From: Planctomycetota bacterium
GTDB taxonomy: Bacteria > Planctomycetota > SZUA-567
Assembly (NCBI GenBank): GCA_020060765.1
Contig: JAGUZQ010000104.1
Span: 1-38,785 of the forward strand
Reading direction: 5' to 3'
Length of the DNA: 38,785 nucleotides
Part shown: positions 1-7,822 of the stretch, piece by piece
Numbering within the stretch: position 1 is the stretch's first letter
Layout of the letters: every line of letters starts with the position of its first letter
Made by a program: the position numbers and the translations under genes
Notes under the pieces: generated by a model
Seen by the model: only the letters and a program-made list of their open reading frames with translations
Database searches by the model: none
Told to the model about the DNA's origin: nothing

Positions 1-72
1 ACGCAGTCGTCGAAGCGGGCGAGAAAGCGGTTGAGATTTCGCCGCATGGCTTGCAGATCCTTCGATGGTCAT
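1..72 (-). pseudogene. 5' fragment of an IS701-like transposase, apparently frameshifted, running off the left edge
   Basis: Reading the minus strand, an AAGGAG ribosome binding site (78-83) sits five bases before an ATG at 70-72. The first codons read M-T-I-E. An extra G then shifts the frame. In the shifted frame the peptide continues KDLQAMRRNLNRFLARFDDC, which resembles the usual N-terminus of IS701-type DDE transposases (M-T-x-E-D-L...LxxFLxRFDDCF). Removing one G from the GAAGG stretch at about 59-63 would restore MTIEDLQAM.... Only about 24 codons are in the window, so the family call rests on a short match from memory. An internal ATG at 45-47 could serve as an in-frame start, in which case the gene need not be dead. 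Nothing else is recognisable between here and the end of flgL. Confidence 0.45.
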
Positions 73-165
73 GTCAACTCCTTCAGGTTCAACGTGAATA
101 GGATTTCCCTGAAGAAGAGATCGATCAAATGACGATCATGACTTTAGAAAAATGACGCTGTAGCG

Positions 166-3084
166 CTAGATAAAGTCCACCAGACTCATGGGGATGATCT
201 GGGCGCTGGTGCGCAGGCTCGCGTCAAACACGTTCTGCGCCGCCTGGTATTCGATCACCGCCTGGGTGAAGTCTAGGTCGATCCGGTTGGAGCGGATCTG
301 CTGGAAGTTGATAGTCTCCTGCTCGTGGCGTTCGGAAAAAACCGTCAGCCGGTTCTGGCGGCTGCCGACTTCCGAACGGCTGAACATCAGACGGCTGAGG
401 TCGTCTTCGAGATTGCCCAGCAGGTCGTGCAGGGTTTCGCCGTCGTTGGCGTTCATGGCGTCGACGACGTCGTTGAAGGTGGCGAAGATATTATCCTCGC
501 GGACGTGGCCGGTCATGCGGGTGCCGCCCTGTTCGATCACGATGTCGGAGTCGTCGCCGGTGTAATCGAGAAACAGCGACCCGTTCAGGCCGGAACTGTT
601 GACCTCGGTGATGTTCACGGTGGCGGGCGAGGCAGCCAGCACGATCGAACCCTGCGCCACCAGCGAGGTGTGTTTCGCGTCGCGATAGATGTTCACTTCC
701 AGGGTACCGGCGTTGTTGACAACCGACGCGTAGATGGAGCCGGTGTAGTCGGCGTTGATGCCAGGCTGGATGTCGGGCAGGTCGATCTGGGAAATCTGTC
801 CCGCGCTGTCCTCGGTCACGCGCATTCCGCCGGGGGAAATGGTGATCTGCGTGTCGCCATTAAGCTGGCCGTCAAGCAGCACCGAGCCGGTGAGGCCGCT
901 GTTGTTTTCGGAATTCAGCACCAGCAATCCGGTGGGGCCGGGCAGCGAGCCGGAAGCGACGAGGTTGGAATGCTGGCGGTCGCTGTAGAGCCGCACCCGG
1001 AATTCACCCGCGCCGGTTCCTGCCACATCCTCGATCTCCGCATAGAGGTTGCCGTAGGCGTCGGCGTTTTCACCTTTGACCAGACCGGCAAGCGAAAGCT
1101 GGGAAAACTGGTTATTGTCATCGCCCAGATGAGTGACCGAATCGTAGGCTTCTGAAACTGTGAAATGCGCGCCTGCGAGGTGGCCGATGATTTCCAGGCT
1201 TTTGCCCGATTCCGAAATGCGGGCGGTGGAGTAGGTGTTGGAGGTTTCTACCGCATTCATCAGGTCACCGACAGTGGCGAAAGTCGCGCGCAGATCGATA
1301 TCGTGCGGCCCGGCCGCGAGCGCGGCAGGCCATTCCAAACGGACAGAGCCGTTGACCTGTTCAAAACCAAGAGCGCCTTCCAGCCGCACGGTGCCTTGAT
1401 CCGCGCCGCCGCGGAGCTGTCCCGAAGCCACCAGCGTGGTGTGCGCCGCGTCCTGGTAGACTCGCACCTCGCGCACGCCGCCACCCAGATCCTGCACCTG
1501 CACATAGGTCTCGCCGTCGGTGTCGGTGGACACGCCTTTTTCCAGCCCGCGCAAATGCCATTCGCTGGTGAGGTTGTTGGCGTCGTTGGTTTCCTCGAAA
1601 GCAGGCACACTGATAGTTGCGCGGTAGGTGGGGTCGAACACCGTGTCCAGGCCGATATCGACGTTGGTGCCCACCGCCATCGCACCGGGATAGTTGATGC
1701 CGACGGTGCCGCCGACGCCGGAATTATTGGCGGCAGAAAGCACGACCGTACCAGCGCCGGTGGTGGAGGTGCCGGAAGCGACCAAATCGGAAGGTTGCGC
1801 CTGGGCGAGGGGGACGCGGTAAATTTCCACATCGTACTGGCCGATGGCGGTATAAGTTACGCGAGTGTAGAGTTCGCCGTTCTCGGCGGTGTTGACGCCT
1901 TCGGTCAAGCCGGAGAGATTCCAGTTGGAGGTGACGCTGTTGACGTCGCTGGTCTCGTTGATCTGCACCACTCCGGGTTCAGCGCCGTTGGTAATGGTAA
2001 AGGTGGAATCGGCATAATTGGCTAGATCCGCTAGCTGGGTCATGTCGGACACGGTGGGGTTCACGTCCTGTCCCAGGATTACACCGGTTGCGCCGGAAGC
2101 ACCGAAGATGCCCAGGTCGCGCGCGACGGTGTTGGCCGCCACCTCGCGAGTTTCGATAGCATTGCCGGTCGCACCCATGGGGGTCGCGCCGTCGGTGCCT
2201 GCGTCATATTCGTACAGCATGAGACCGTTGTGCTCGGGATTGATCTCCACTCTGATGTAACGGTCACGCAGGTCGACGTTGGCGGGGATGGAGGGATCCA
2301 AAGCGCGGGAAGCGGAGAGAGTGCCTTGCTCAATGATGTCCTTTATATCCTCAAGCGTATCAGCGCTGGAGAGATCGATGTTGACGCCGAAATCGGGGAC
2401 GGAGGAAAATTTGACGTTGATGCTGCCGTCGGGCACGCCTTTGCCGAGATTCAGTTCTTCCAGCCGGGTGGAAGTGCCTACGCCCATGTTCACGTCGGGA
2501 GAGAGATCCTGGGTCTTGAGCACGTTTTCCATCGCGCCAAACACCTGCTCGCCGGTGACATTCATGGGAATATAGAGGCCGGAATCAACCTGGATGTTGA
2601 TGTCCTTTTCATTGCCCTGGTAATAGACGTAGCGGGAGCCGACTACCTCAAACGGCGCCTTGGAGGTTTCTGTGCCGCCGAAGAGATAGCGGTCTCCGTC
2701 CTTACGGTTGCCCACGGAGATGAGGCTTTGCAGCAGGTTGTTCATCTCCACGGCGTTGGCCTGGCGCATCTCATGGGTGGTGGTGTCGGAGGCGGAGGCG
2801 ATGGTCAGGCTCTTGGCGGTGGTGAGCAGGGAATTGACCTCGCCCATGGAACTGTCGCTCAGCGCCAGGAAGGAATTGCCGGTGGTGATGTTGCGGTCGT
2901 ACTGGGTGATCTTGGCGATGACGGTGTCCAGACGCATGGCGGCGTTGGTGGCCAGCGGATCGTCGCTGGGGTTGACCACGCGGCGGCCGGTCGACATCTT
3001 GTTCTGAATCGACAGTACGCGGCTGTAGTTGTCCAGGATGTTGTTGAGCGAAGTGTTGGACGCTATCTTTATGGTTGAACGCAT
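166..3084 (-). CDS. flgL: Flagellar hook-filament junction protein FlgL (HAP3), giant form with four tandem repeats
   Basis: FlgL forms the second junction zone between hook and filament, outside the cell. The first ~180 residues carry the flagellin-like D0/D1 helices (STGRRVVNPSDDPLATNAAM at 31-50, then GDRYLFGGTET at 130-140). The last ~90 residues carry the matching C-terminal helices, ending in the NRIDLDFTQAVIEYQAAQNV region. FlgL is usually about 300-400 residues; this one is 972. The excess is a central insertion of four ~95-residue repeats at about residues 385-475, 505-600, 658-752 and 763-856. Each repeat has a G-x-x-Y strand, a Y-x-D-x-x-H-x-x-LVA-x-G segment and an N-S-G-L-x-G-S segment. 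The start is ATG preceded by GGGGAG. It is the last gene of the flagellar operon, and an inverted-repeat spacer separates it from flgK. Confidence 0.9.
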   Translation of the reverse strand: MRSTIKIASNTSLNNILDNYSRVLSIQNKMSTGRRVVNPSDDPLATNAAMRLDTVIAKITQYDRNITTGNSFLALSDSSMGEVNSLLTTAKSLTIASASDTTTHEMRQANAVEMNNLLQSLISVGNRKDGDRYLFGGTETSKAPFEVVGSRYVYYQGNEKDINIQVDSGLYIPMNVTGEQVFGAMENVLKTQDLSPDVNMGVGTSTRLEELNLGKGVPDGSINVKFSSVPDFGVNIDLSSADTLEDIKDIIEQGTLSASRALDPSIPANVDLRDRYIRVEINPEHNGLMLYEYDAGTDGATPMGATGNAIETREVAANTVARDLGIFGASGATGVILGQDVNPTVSDMTQLADLANYADSTFTITNGAEPGVVQINETSDVNSVTSNWNLSGLTEGVNTAENGELYTRVTYTAIGQYDVEIYRVPLAQAQPSDLVASGTSTTGAGTVVLSAANNSGVGGTVGINYPGAMAVGTNVDIGLDTVFDPTYRATISVPAFEETNDANNLTSEWHLRGLEKGVSTDTDGETYVQVQDLGGGVREVRVYQDAAHTTLVASGQLRGGADQGTVRLEGALGFEQVNGSVRLEWPAALAAGPHDIDLRATFATVGDLMNAVETSNTYSTARISESGKSLEIIGHLAGAHFTVSEAYDSVTHLGDDNNQFSQLSLAGLVKGENADAYGNLYAEIEDVAGTGAGEFRVRLYSDRQHSNLVASGSLPGPTGLLVLNSENNSGLTGSVLLDGQLNGDTQITISPGGMRVTEDSAGQISQIDLPDIQPGINADYTGSIYASVVNNAGTLEVNIYRDAKHTSLVAQGSIVLAASPATVNITEVNSSGLNGSLFLDYTGDDSDIVIEQGGTRMTGHVREDNIFATFNDVVDAMNANDGETLHDLLGNLEDDLSRLMFSRSEVGSRQNRLTVFSERHEQETINFQQIRSNRIDLDFTQAVIEYQAAQNVFDASLRTSAQIIPMSLVDFI
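517..1932 (-). repeat. Four tandem ~95-residue coding repeats inside flgL
   Basis: The repeat units lie at about 1660-1932, 1285-1572, 829-1113 and 517-798 and are diverged at DNA level. At protein level they share, in order, an 'L-x-G-L/I-x-x-G-x-N' turn, a 'G-x-x-Y' strand, a 'Y-x-D-x-x-H-(T/S)-x-LVA-(S/Q)-G' segment and an 'N-(N/S)-SG-(L/V)-x-G-(S/T)' loop. Repeat 1 lacks the D-x-x-H part and repeat 2 has a worn loop. The pattern suggests beta-sandwich modules exposed on the outside of the junction, like the variable D2/D3 domains of flagellins; this is inference. Confidence 0.75.
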
Positions 3085-3116
3085 GGTTTTCTCCCCGCAA
3101 GCTAGGGAATAAGGCT

Positions 3117-3236
3117 CTAAGGGACTAGGGGACTAAGGCTCTGGTATAAGATTTCCCTGATTTTCGTAAGTTTTTCGCAATCAGGGGTTATAGTACCGCG
3201 CCTGCAAAAGATTTTCTTAGTCCCCTAGTTCCTTAG
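3117..3236. repeat. Nested inverted repeats in the flgK-flgL spacer
   Basis: The 21-base arm at 3117-3137 (CTAAGGGACTAGGGGACTAAG) and the arm at 3216-3236 are reverse complements with a single mismatch. Inside them a second perfect 8-base inverted repeat, CCCTGATT (3155-3162) and AATCAGGG (3179-3186), forms a smaller hairpin. Each outer arm is itself a partial direct repeat of a GGGACTA unit. The spacer between flgK and flgL can therefore fold into a long stem. It could be an mRNA processing or attenuation element, or a mobile intergenic palindrome. Confidence 0.7.
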
Positions 3237-3254
3237 TCCCTCAGTCCCTCAAAG

Positions 3255-5021
3255 TCACATATTAATCAAAGTCTCGTAAATGGTATCGGCGGTGCTGATG
3301 AAGCGCGCGGCGCTCTGGAAGGCGCGCTGGTACATGATCATCTTGGTCAGTTCCTCGTCCAGGTTGACGCCGGACAGGTCTTCGCGCTGGTTTTCCATCC
3401 GGGTGAGAATGTCGGACTGCGTTTCCTGCAGGCGGTCGACCTGCGCGGCCTCGATGCCCAAGCGTCCGACAATGCCTTCGTAATAGTCGTCGAGGGTGGT
3501 GGAGTCGTTGTCCAGCACCTTGGCGTCGCGCAGTTGCAGCAACGCCAGTGCGCCCTCGTTGTTGCCGGACTCGAACATGCTCCCGCCGGCCATCAGTTGC
3601 GGGTCGTTGCGCAAGGCGTCGTTGACGGTAATGGTGCCGCTGTTGTTGCCGTCGAAGAAAGTGTTCAGCCCTAACGCGGCAGTAACTCCGGAGGTGTCGC
3701 GCCCGAAGGCGAAGGTATAGGATGAGGTATTGGACGTGATCTGGATCCGGTTGGCGAGGTCGAGGCTTACGGTGAAAAGCCCGGTGCCAACCGAGTCGAA
3801 AGCCGCCTGCATCTTGTTCACCAGCGCATTGGAGGCGTTGGGGTTGAGCGGATCGTACAGAATTGTGTCGGGATTGGCGCCGTTGCCATCAAGATCGATT
3901 TCGATATTAAGGCGCGATTCCTCGTCGCTGGTCTCATCGTGCAGGACTATCTCGAAATTGCCGTTCTTGATTTCAAACGTTCCCGGCTCGGGAGTGAAGT
4001 CGTAGGCGAGATTATCCAAGGTTTCCGACGGATCGAGGACGGAGTTGTTGCCGCTCAGGCTGGAGAACCCCTTCAACCCCACGCCCTGGCTGTGGATACG
4101 GTTGAACTCCCACATGAAGCTGGCGGAAAGCTGGTCGATGTCCTCTTTGTAGCCTTTCATCACATTATCACGGATGTCAATCTGCGCGCGCAGCACGCCA
4201 TCGCCGATGATGACCTCCTCGTTGTCGCCCTCAAAGACCGGCATATCCACCAGGAGGTCGTCGCTCAACACCCGCTTGGTGGAGAGGTGGTGAGTAGTAT
4301 TCTGGTAGATGAGAATGCGGCTTTTCTGGGTGACGGTCACTGCGCCGTTGCTCTGCTCGGTGACTGACACATCCATAATGCCGGAAAGTTCCTTGAGCAG
4401 TTGCGTGCGCTGGTCGCGCAGGTCGTTGGCGACGACACCGGTGGTACCGCCGCTTTCCATCACCACGATCTGCTTGTTCAGGTTGGCGACCTGGTCGAGC
4501 ATGGAGTTGACGTCGGAGACGGTGTCGACGATGGCTTCGTTCTGGCGCGTGCGGTAGTCGCGGATTTTTTCGTTCATGGCCTGAAAGGTGTCGGCCATGG
4601 TCTGGGCGCTTTCGATCACCGAGCGGCGGGTGGAGACGTCCTCCACGTTGTTGCTGAAGTCGCTGACGGAATTCCAGAAGTTGTCCATGGCGGTGGAGAT
4701 GTCGTTTTCAGACAACTCGTTGAAGAACACTTCCATGTTCTCATAGCCGTCCTGGAGGGTGCCAAGGCGCTGGTCGGTGCTGTAGGCGAGGCGCACCTGC
4801 TTTTCCAGGAACTCGTCGGCGATGCGCTTGATGGACGCGATCTCCACGCCATTGCCGAGAGCGCCGAAACTTTTCACCGTGGGGTTGGCGGCGGTGGTGC
4901 TGACGCGCTGGCGGGAATAGCCGGGAGTGGAGGCATTGGCGATATTCTGGCCGGTAATGTCCAGCGCGTATTTCTGCGTCAGCAGCGCCGTCGCCCCGAT
5001 GTTGAGAGTCTTGAAGCCCAT
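3255..5021 (-). CDS. flgK: Flagellar hook-filament junction protein FlgK (HAP1)
   Basis: FlgK forms the first junction ring on the distal end of the hook, before FlgL. The 588-residue product starts with the canonical rod/hook/HAP helix (ALDITGQNIANASTPGYSRQ at residues 19-38) and ends with the matching C-terminal helix (E-L-T-K-M-I-x-Y-Q-R-A-F-Q-S-A-A-R, then S-T-A-D-T-I-Y-E-T-L). Both are hallmarks of FlgK, and the length is close to that of E. coli FlgK (547). The middle third (about 330-460) is the variable domain, rich in D, N and T, with no recognisable extra module. The ATG at 5021 has a GGAG site seven bases upstream. It follows flgN by about 37 bases, so chaperone and client are adjacent. 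Confidence 0.95.
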   Translation of the reverse strand: MGFKTLNIGATALLTQKYALDITGQNIANASTPGYSRQRVSTTAANPTVKSFGALGNGVEIASIKRIADEFLEKQVRLAYSTDQRLGTLQDGYENMEVFFNELSENDISTAMDNFWNSVSDFSNNVEDVSTRRSVIESAQTMADTFQAMNEKIRDYRTRQNEAIVDTVSDVNSMLDQVANLNKQIVVMESGGTTGVVANDLRDQRTQLLKELSGIMDVSVTEQSNGAVTVTQKSRILIYQNTTHHLSTKRVLSDDLLVDMPVFEGDNEEVIIGDGVLRAQIDIRDNVMKGYKEDIDQLSASFMWEFNRIHSQGVGLKGFSSLSGNNSVLDPSETLDNLAYDFTPEPGTFEIKNGNFEIVLHDETSDEESRLNIEIDLDGNGANPDTILYDPLNPNASNALVNKMQAAFDSVGTGLFTVSLDLANRIQITSNTSSYTFAFGRDTSGVTAALGLNTFFDGNNSGTITVNDALRNDPQLMAGGSMFESGNNEGALALLQLRDAKVLDNDSTTLDDYYEGIVGRLGIEAAQVDRLQETQSDILTRMENQREDLSGVNLDEELTKMIMYQRAFQSAARFISTADTIYETLINM

Positions 5022-5058
5022 TTTATGCTCCTGTCAATCCCGATCCCGCGCCTTTTCC

Positions 5059-5553
5059 CTAGGCGCTTTTGTCCAGTAATCTGACCCCGCCCGCTTTTTT
5101 GCGCCCGTCGCTGCCGTATTCGGCGGAGGGAGCGCTGGCCTCGGCCACCATTTTCATAAATGCTTTGACGTGCTCCAAGCTGGCCTGCAGCAGTTCGGCG
5201 TTCTGCCGCGTGCGATAGCGCAGCGTGTCCAGCGCCGCGCGCAGACGCTGGCGGGTCTTGCCCAGTTTCGCGGCAAACGGCTCCGGCGCTTTTGCAATAA
5301 TATCGCTCATCTTCACGCTTTCGCTGGCAAGTTCTAGTTCCGCAGCGCTGACTGCGGTCAAGGCCGTGCGCTTTTCCTCGGCCTGTTCCACCTGTGCGAT
5401 CAGCGCCTGCTCCACCTTCAGGATTTCCTCCAGCCCGGCGAGGTTGCCTTCCAGCACGGCGCCGCGTTTCCGCTCTGCCGCCACCAGCAGCTTCTCATGC
5501 AGTTCCGCCTCCAGCGCCAGCACTTCATTCAAGCCCTCAAGGTTATTGCTCAT
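5059..5553 (-). CDS. flgN: FlgN-like flagellar export chaperone
   Basis: This 164-residue protein is almost entirely predicted helix, with heptad-like L/A spacing (for example LNEVLALEAELHEKLLVAAE near the N-terminus) and a 'YRTRQNAELLQASLEHV' helix near the end, as in FlgN/FlgN-like chaperones. FlgN binds the C-termini of FlgK and FlgL in the cytoplasm and keeps them unfolded for export. Sequence conservation in the family is low, so the call relies partly on its place between flgJ and flgK. The start is set at 5553 because a GGAG site lies about six bases upstream. A longer reading from 5583 would put that site inside the gene. The start overlaps the end of flgJ by 11 bases, which suggests translational coupling. 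Confidence 0.8.
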   Translation of the reverse strand: MSNNLEGLNEVLALEAELHEKLLVAAERKRGAVLEGNLAGLEEILKVEQALIAQVEQAEEKRTALTAVSAAELELASESVKMSDIIAKAPEPFAAKLGKTRQRLRAALDTLRYRTRQNAELLQASLEHVKAFMKMVAEASAPSAEYGSDGRKKAGGVRLLDKSA

Positions 5554-5899
5554 CGCCTGCTCCTGTGGTGGTGGAAGTCTCACACGCGGCGGAAGGGGCG
5601 CGAACCGCGCCTTTCCGTGCCATGCTCCGATAAATTAACTCGCCCAGTCCAAATGAATCGCCGGTTGCTACGTTGTCAGCCATCGCTTCGTCCGACAGTT
5701 CCTGGAACATGCTTTCCGCCTGCCCGCCGTGGCCGAGTTCGCCCATCTTGACGGTCGAGCGCATGGATTTCATGAAGTCGCCGAGAAAAAACGCGGCGAA
5801 CATTTTCGACGCCTGGCGCAGTTTCTGGTCTTCGCTGGCCGACTTGTCCAGCGTGGCGTTTTTCAACCCGGCGAGCGAGGTAGAGAGGTTGGCGTTCAT
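5543..5899 (-). CDS. flgJ: Rod-cap/rod-binding protein, short single-domain FlgJ
   Basis: The product has the rod-binding domain of FlgJ: KMFAAFFLGDFMKSMRSTV followed by GGQAESMFQELSDEAMADNV. This domain caps the growing rod in the periplasm. At about 118 residues it lacks the C-terminal peptidoglycan hydrolase domain found in E. coli FlgJ (313 residues), so another muramidase must open the wall, as in many non-enteric bacteria. The ATG at 5899 is chosen because GGAG lies eight bases upstream. An in-frame GTG at 5908 would sit directly against that site. The gap to the flgI stop is five bases. The C-terminal ~20 residues are T/G/A-rich and overlap the flgN start. Confidence 0.85.
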   Translation of the reverse strand: MNANLSTSLAGLKNATLDKSASEDQKLRQASKMFAAFFLGDFMKSMRSTVKMGELGHGGQAESMFQELSDEAMADNVATGDSFGLGELIYRSMARKGAVRAPSAACETSTTTGAGDEQ

Positions 5900-5904
5900 A
5901 TCAT

Positions 5905-7029
5905 TCACTCCATGATCAGCTCGGCGTGCAGGACGCCGACGCCTTTCAGCTTTTCCAGGATCACGATCAGGTCTCGTGAAGTGACGCCCATCGCGTTCAG
6001 GGTGTTGATCAGGTTGCGCAGATTCTGGGTGGTGTCGTGGCCTTCCAGTTCCACCACCGAGCGGGGCTGATTGTTATCCAACCGGTAGACATCGCGACCG
6101 GTCACCTCGCCGCGCGACTGCTCGGCGGCGACGGTGACGGTCAGGCTACGGTGGCTGATCACCACGGGGTCGACCCGCACCTCGCCGGTGATGACTACCG
6201 TGCCGGTCTGGCGGTTAATGAGCACTCGCGCCGGGCGCGACACCGCCACGTCCAGATCCAGCAGTTCGGAAATGTATTCCACTTTCTTGTTACGCATGGC
6301 GGGGGGGATTTCCACCAGCACCTGTCCCGCGTCCAAAGCCCAGGCGACCTTGCGCCCCTCTTCCTCGGAAAAGCCCAGTTGCACGCTGAGATAGGGGTTG
6401 GTGCCTTCGTCGGTGTTGATGCGGCGGGCGATAGAGGCGGCGTCGGGAAAGCTGCGCCGGTTAAGGTTCAGCCGCACCTGGTTGTCGTTCTCCACCACTT
6501 CGGTGGCAATGGCAATGAGTATTTGCGCCCCGCCCTCGCTGCTGGCCGAGATGCGACCGCTGGTGGCATGAACACTGTCCTTGGTGCCGCCGCCGACGTT
6601 GATGCGGCCACTGGCTCGGGCGTAAATCTCGCCGCCGGGCATCGGACTGAGCATGGTGTTCAGAAGCACGCCTCCCTCCAGGCTGGAGGCGTCATTCAGC
6701 GCCGTCACCCTGACGTCGACTATCTGCCCCGGACGGATGAAGGGCGGAATCTCCGCGTCGACTCGCACCAGCGCCACGTTTTTCGATTCCAGGTCAGCGA
6801 CCGACAGCGCCATATTGTTCTTTTCCAGATAGACCTGCAGGGACTTGACCGCGCCCTGCGACTTGTCGCCGGTGCCGTTCAGGCCGGTGACGATGCCAAT
6901 TCCTTCCACATGGATAACTTCCTCGCCGAGAATGCTGACCAAGGTGCGCACCTTGACGTTGGCGCCTGCGGTGGCGGCCAGGCAACTGAGCAGCATAAGC
7001 AGGATGGCGGTGGTCTTGAATCGTTTCAC
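5905..7029 (-). CDS. flgI: Flagellar P-ring protein FlgI
   Basis: FlgI builds the ring around the rod in the peptidoglycan layer. The 374-residue product has a Sec signal peptide (K-R-F-K then a hydrophobic stretch, with cleavage near ATAGA at about 18-23). The mature protein shows the conserved FlgI segments 'GIGIVTGLNGTGD', 'NVALVRVDAEIPPFIRPGQ', 'ASSLEGGVLLNTML', and near the end 'NLINTLNAMGVTSRDLI'. Its length matches E. coli FlgI (365). It is followed by flgJ and preceded by flgH within one operon. A P-ring gene together with flgH indicates a four-ring basal body and an outer membrane. Confidence 0.97.
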   Translation of the reverse strand: MKRFKTTAILLMLLSCLAATAGANVKVRTLVSILGEEVIHVEGIGIVTGLNGTGDKSQGAVKSLQVYLEKNNMALSVADLESKNVALVRVDAEIPPFIRPGQIVDVRVTALNDASSLEGGVLLNTMLSPMPGGEIYARASGRINVGGGTKDSVHATSGRISASSEGGAQILIAIATEVVENDNQVRLNLNRRSFPDAASIARRINTDEGTNPYLSVQLGFSEEEGRKVAWALDAGQVLVEIPPAMRNKKVEYISELLDLDVAVSRPARVLINRQTGTVVITGEVRVDPVVISHRSLTVTVAAEQSRGEVTGRDVYRLDNNQPRSVVELEGHDTTQNLRNLINTLNAMGVTSRDLIVILEKLKGVGVLHAELIME

Positions 7030-7062
7030 GAGTTTCCCCTATCTAAATCCGAATCGCTCTGT

Positions 7063-7821
7063 TCAGAACGGGCTGATTTTGTCCAGCAGTTTTTTCGCCC
7101 AGCCTTCTTTCTGAGTGCGGCTGACCGGGCCGTCGCCCTCAAACTTGATCACCTTGTCGATCACGAACTTCGCGTCGATAGAGCTGTTGGTGTCCAGATC
7201 CTTAGGGTCGATGCGGCCGGTGAAGATCAGGTTGCGGGTCTCTCCCTGCACGGTTACGCGACTCCGGGCCTCGACGGTGATATGACCGTTAGGAAGCACC
7301 TCGATCACTTCACCGGAAACCTCGCTCTTGAAGGTCTGGGTGTTTTCCGTTTCGCTGTCGCCCTTGTGGGTGCTGCTGGTGCTCAGGTCGATGTTGGGCT
7401 TCTGGGTGCCGTTGCGCGGAGTGGCCACGAGGTTCCCACCCTTGTCGTAGCCGAGGGTGAACCACTTGGACAGTTCCCACGCCATGCTGCTTTCGCGTGA
7501 GAGATCGGTCTTGCCCTCGTGCTTGGCGGTGGTATTTTCGTTGATGACGATAGTGACGCGGTCGTGCACCTGGCAGGCCTTGGTCTTGGCGATCATGCTC
7601 TTGGTGCCGTAAATGTTTCGCAGCTTGGTCGCCTTGGCGCTTTCGGCCTCGCTCGTCTCGCGGTCGATTTCCACCAGCGCGGGCTTTTTCACCTGGGTGA
7701 AGCTTCGGTCGCGGACAGGCGTGACGTCGTTCTTAATTTCCGGCATCCTCTCCTCGCCCGCCCCGGCGAAGGAAGCGGTCAGCAGCAGCGCGGCGATAAT
7801 CAATCCGGTTCTGGCAATCAT
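7063..7821 (-). CDS. flgH: Flagellar L-ring protein FlgH, apparently without a lipobox
   Basis: FlgH forms the outer-membrane ring of the basal body. The 252-residue product has a signal peptide (IIAALLLTASFAGAGEE) and the conserved FlgH core: 'RVTIVINENTTAKHEG', 'SEVSGEVIEVLPNGHITVEA', then 'GRIDPKDLDTNSSIDAKFV'. In proteobacteria FlgH is a lipoprotein with a cysteine at the cleavage site. Here no cysteine lies near the signal peptide; the only one is at about residue 83 in the mature part. The protein must therefore be anchored without lipidation, or the start is misjudged. The ATG lies one base after the flgA stop, with GGGAG inside the flgA 3' end, so the two genes are coupled. Confidence 0.95.
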   Translation of the reverse strand: MIARTGLIIAALLLTASFAGAGEERMPEIKNDVTPVRDRSFTQVKKPALVEIDRETSEAESAKATKLRNIYGTKSMIAKTKACQVHDRVTIVINENTTAKHEGKTDLSRESSMAWELSKWFTLGYDKGGNLVATPRNGTQKPNIDLSTSSTHKGDSETENTQTFKSEVSGEVIEVLPNGHITVEARSRVTVQGETRNLIFTGRIDPKDLDTNSSIDAKFVIDKVIKFEGDGPVSRTQKEGWAKKLLDKISPF

Positions 7822-7822
7822 G

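Noticed and set aside
141..165. Terminator after flgL
   Set aside because: A short T-run follows, but the stem (CGC/GCG with few pairs) is too weak to call.
325..1155. Long plus-strand open frames over the flagellar genes (also 1165-2025, 6037-7500, 28497-30209, 30234-31790)
   Set aside because: They are antisense to strong genes, lack ribosome binding sites and known motifs, and arise from G+C-rich codon bias.
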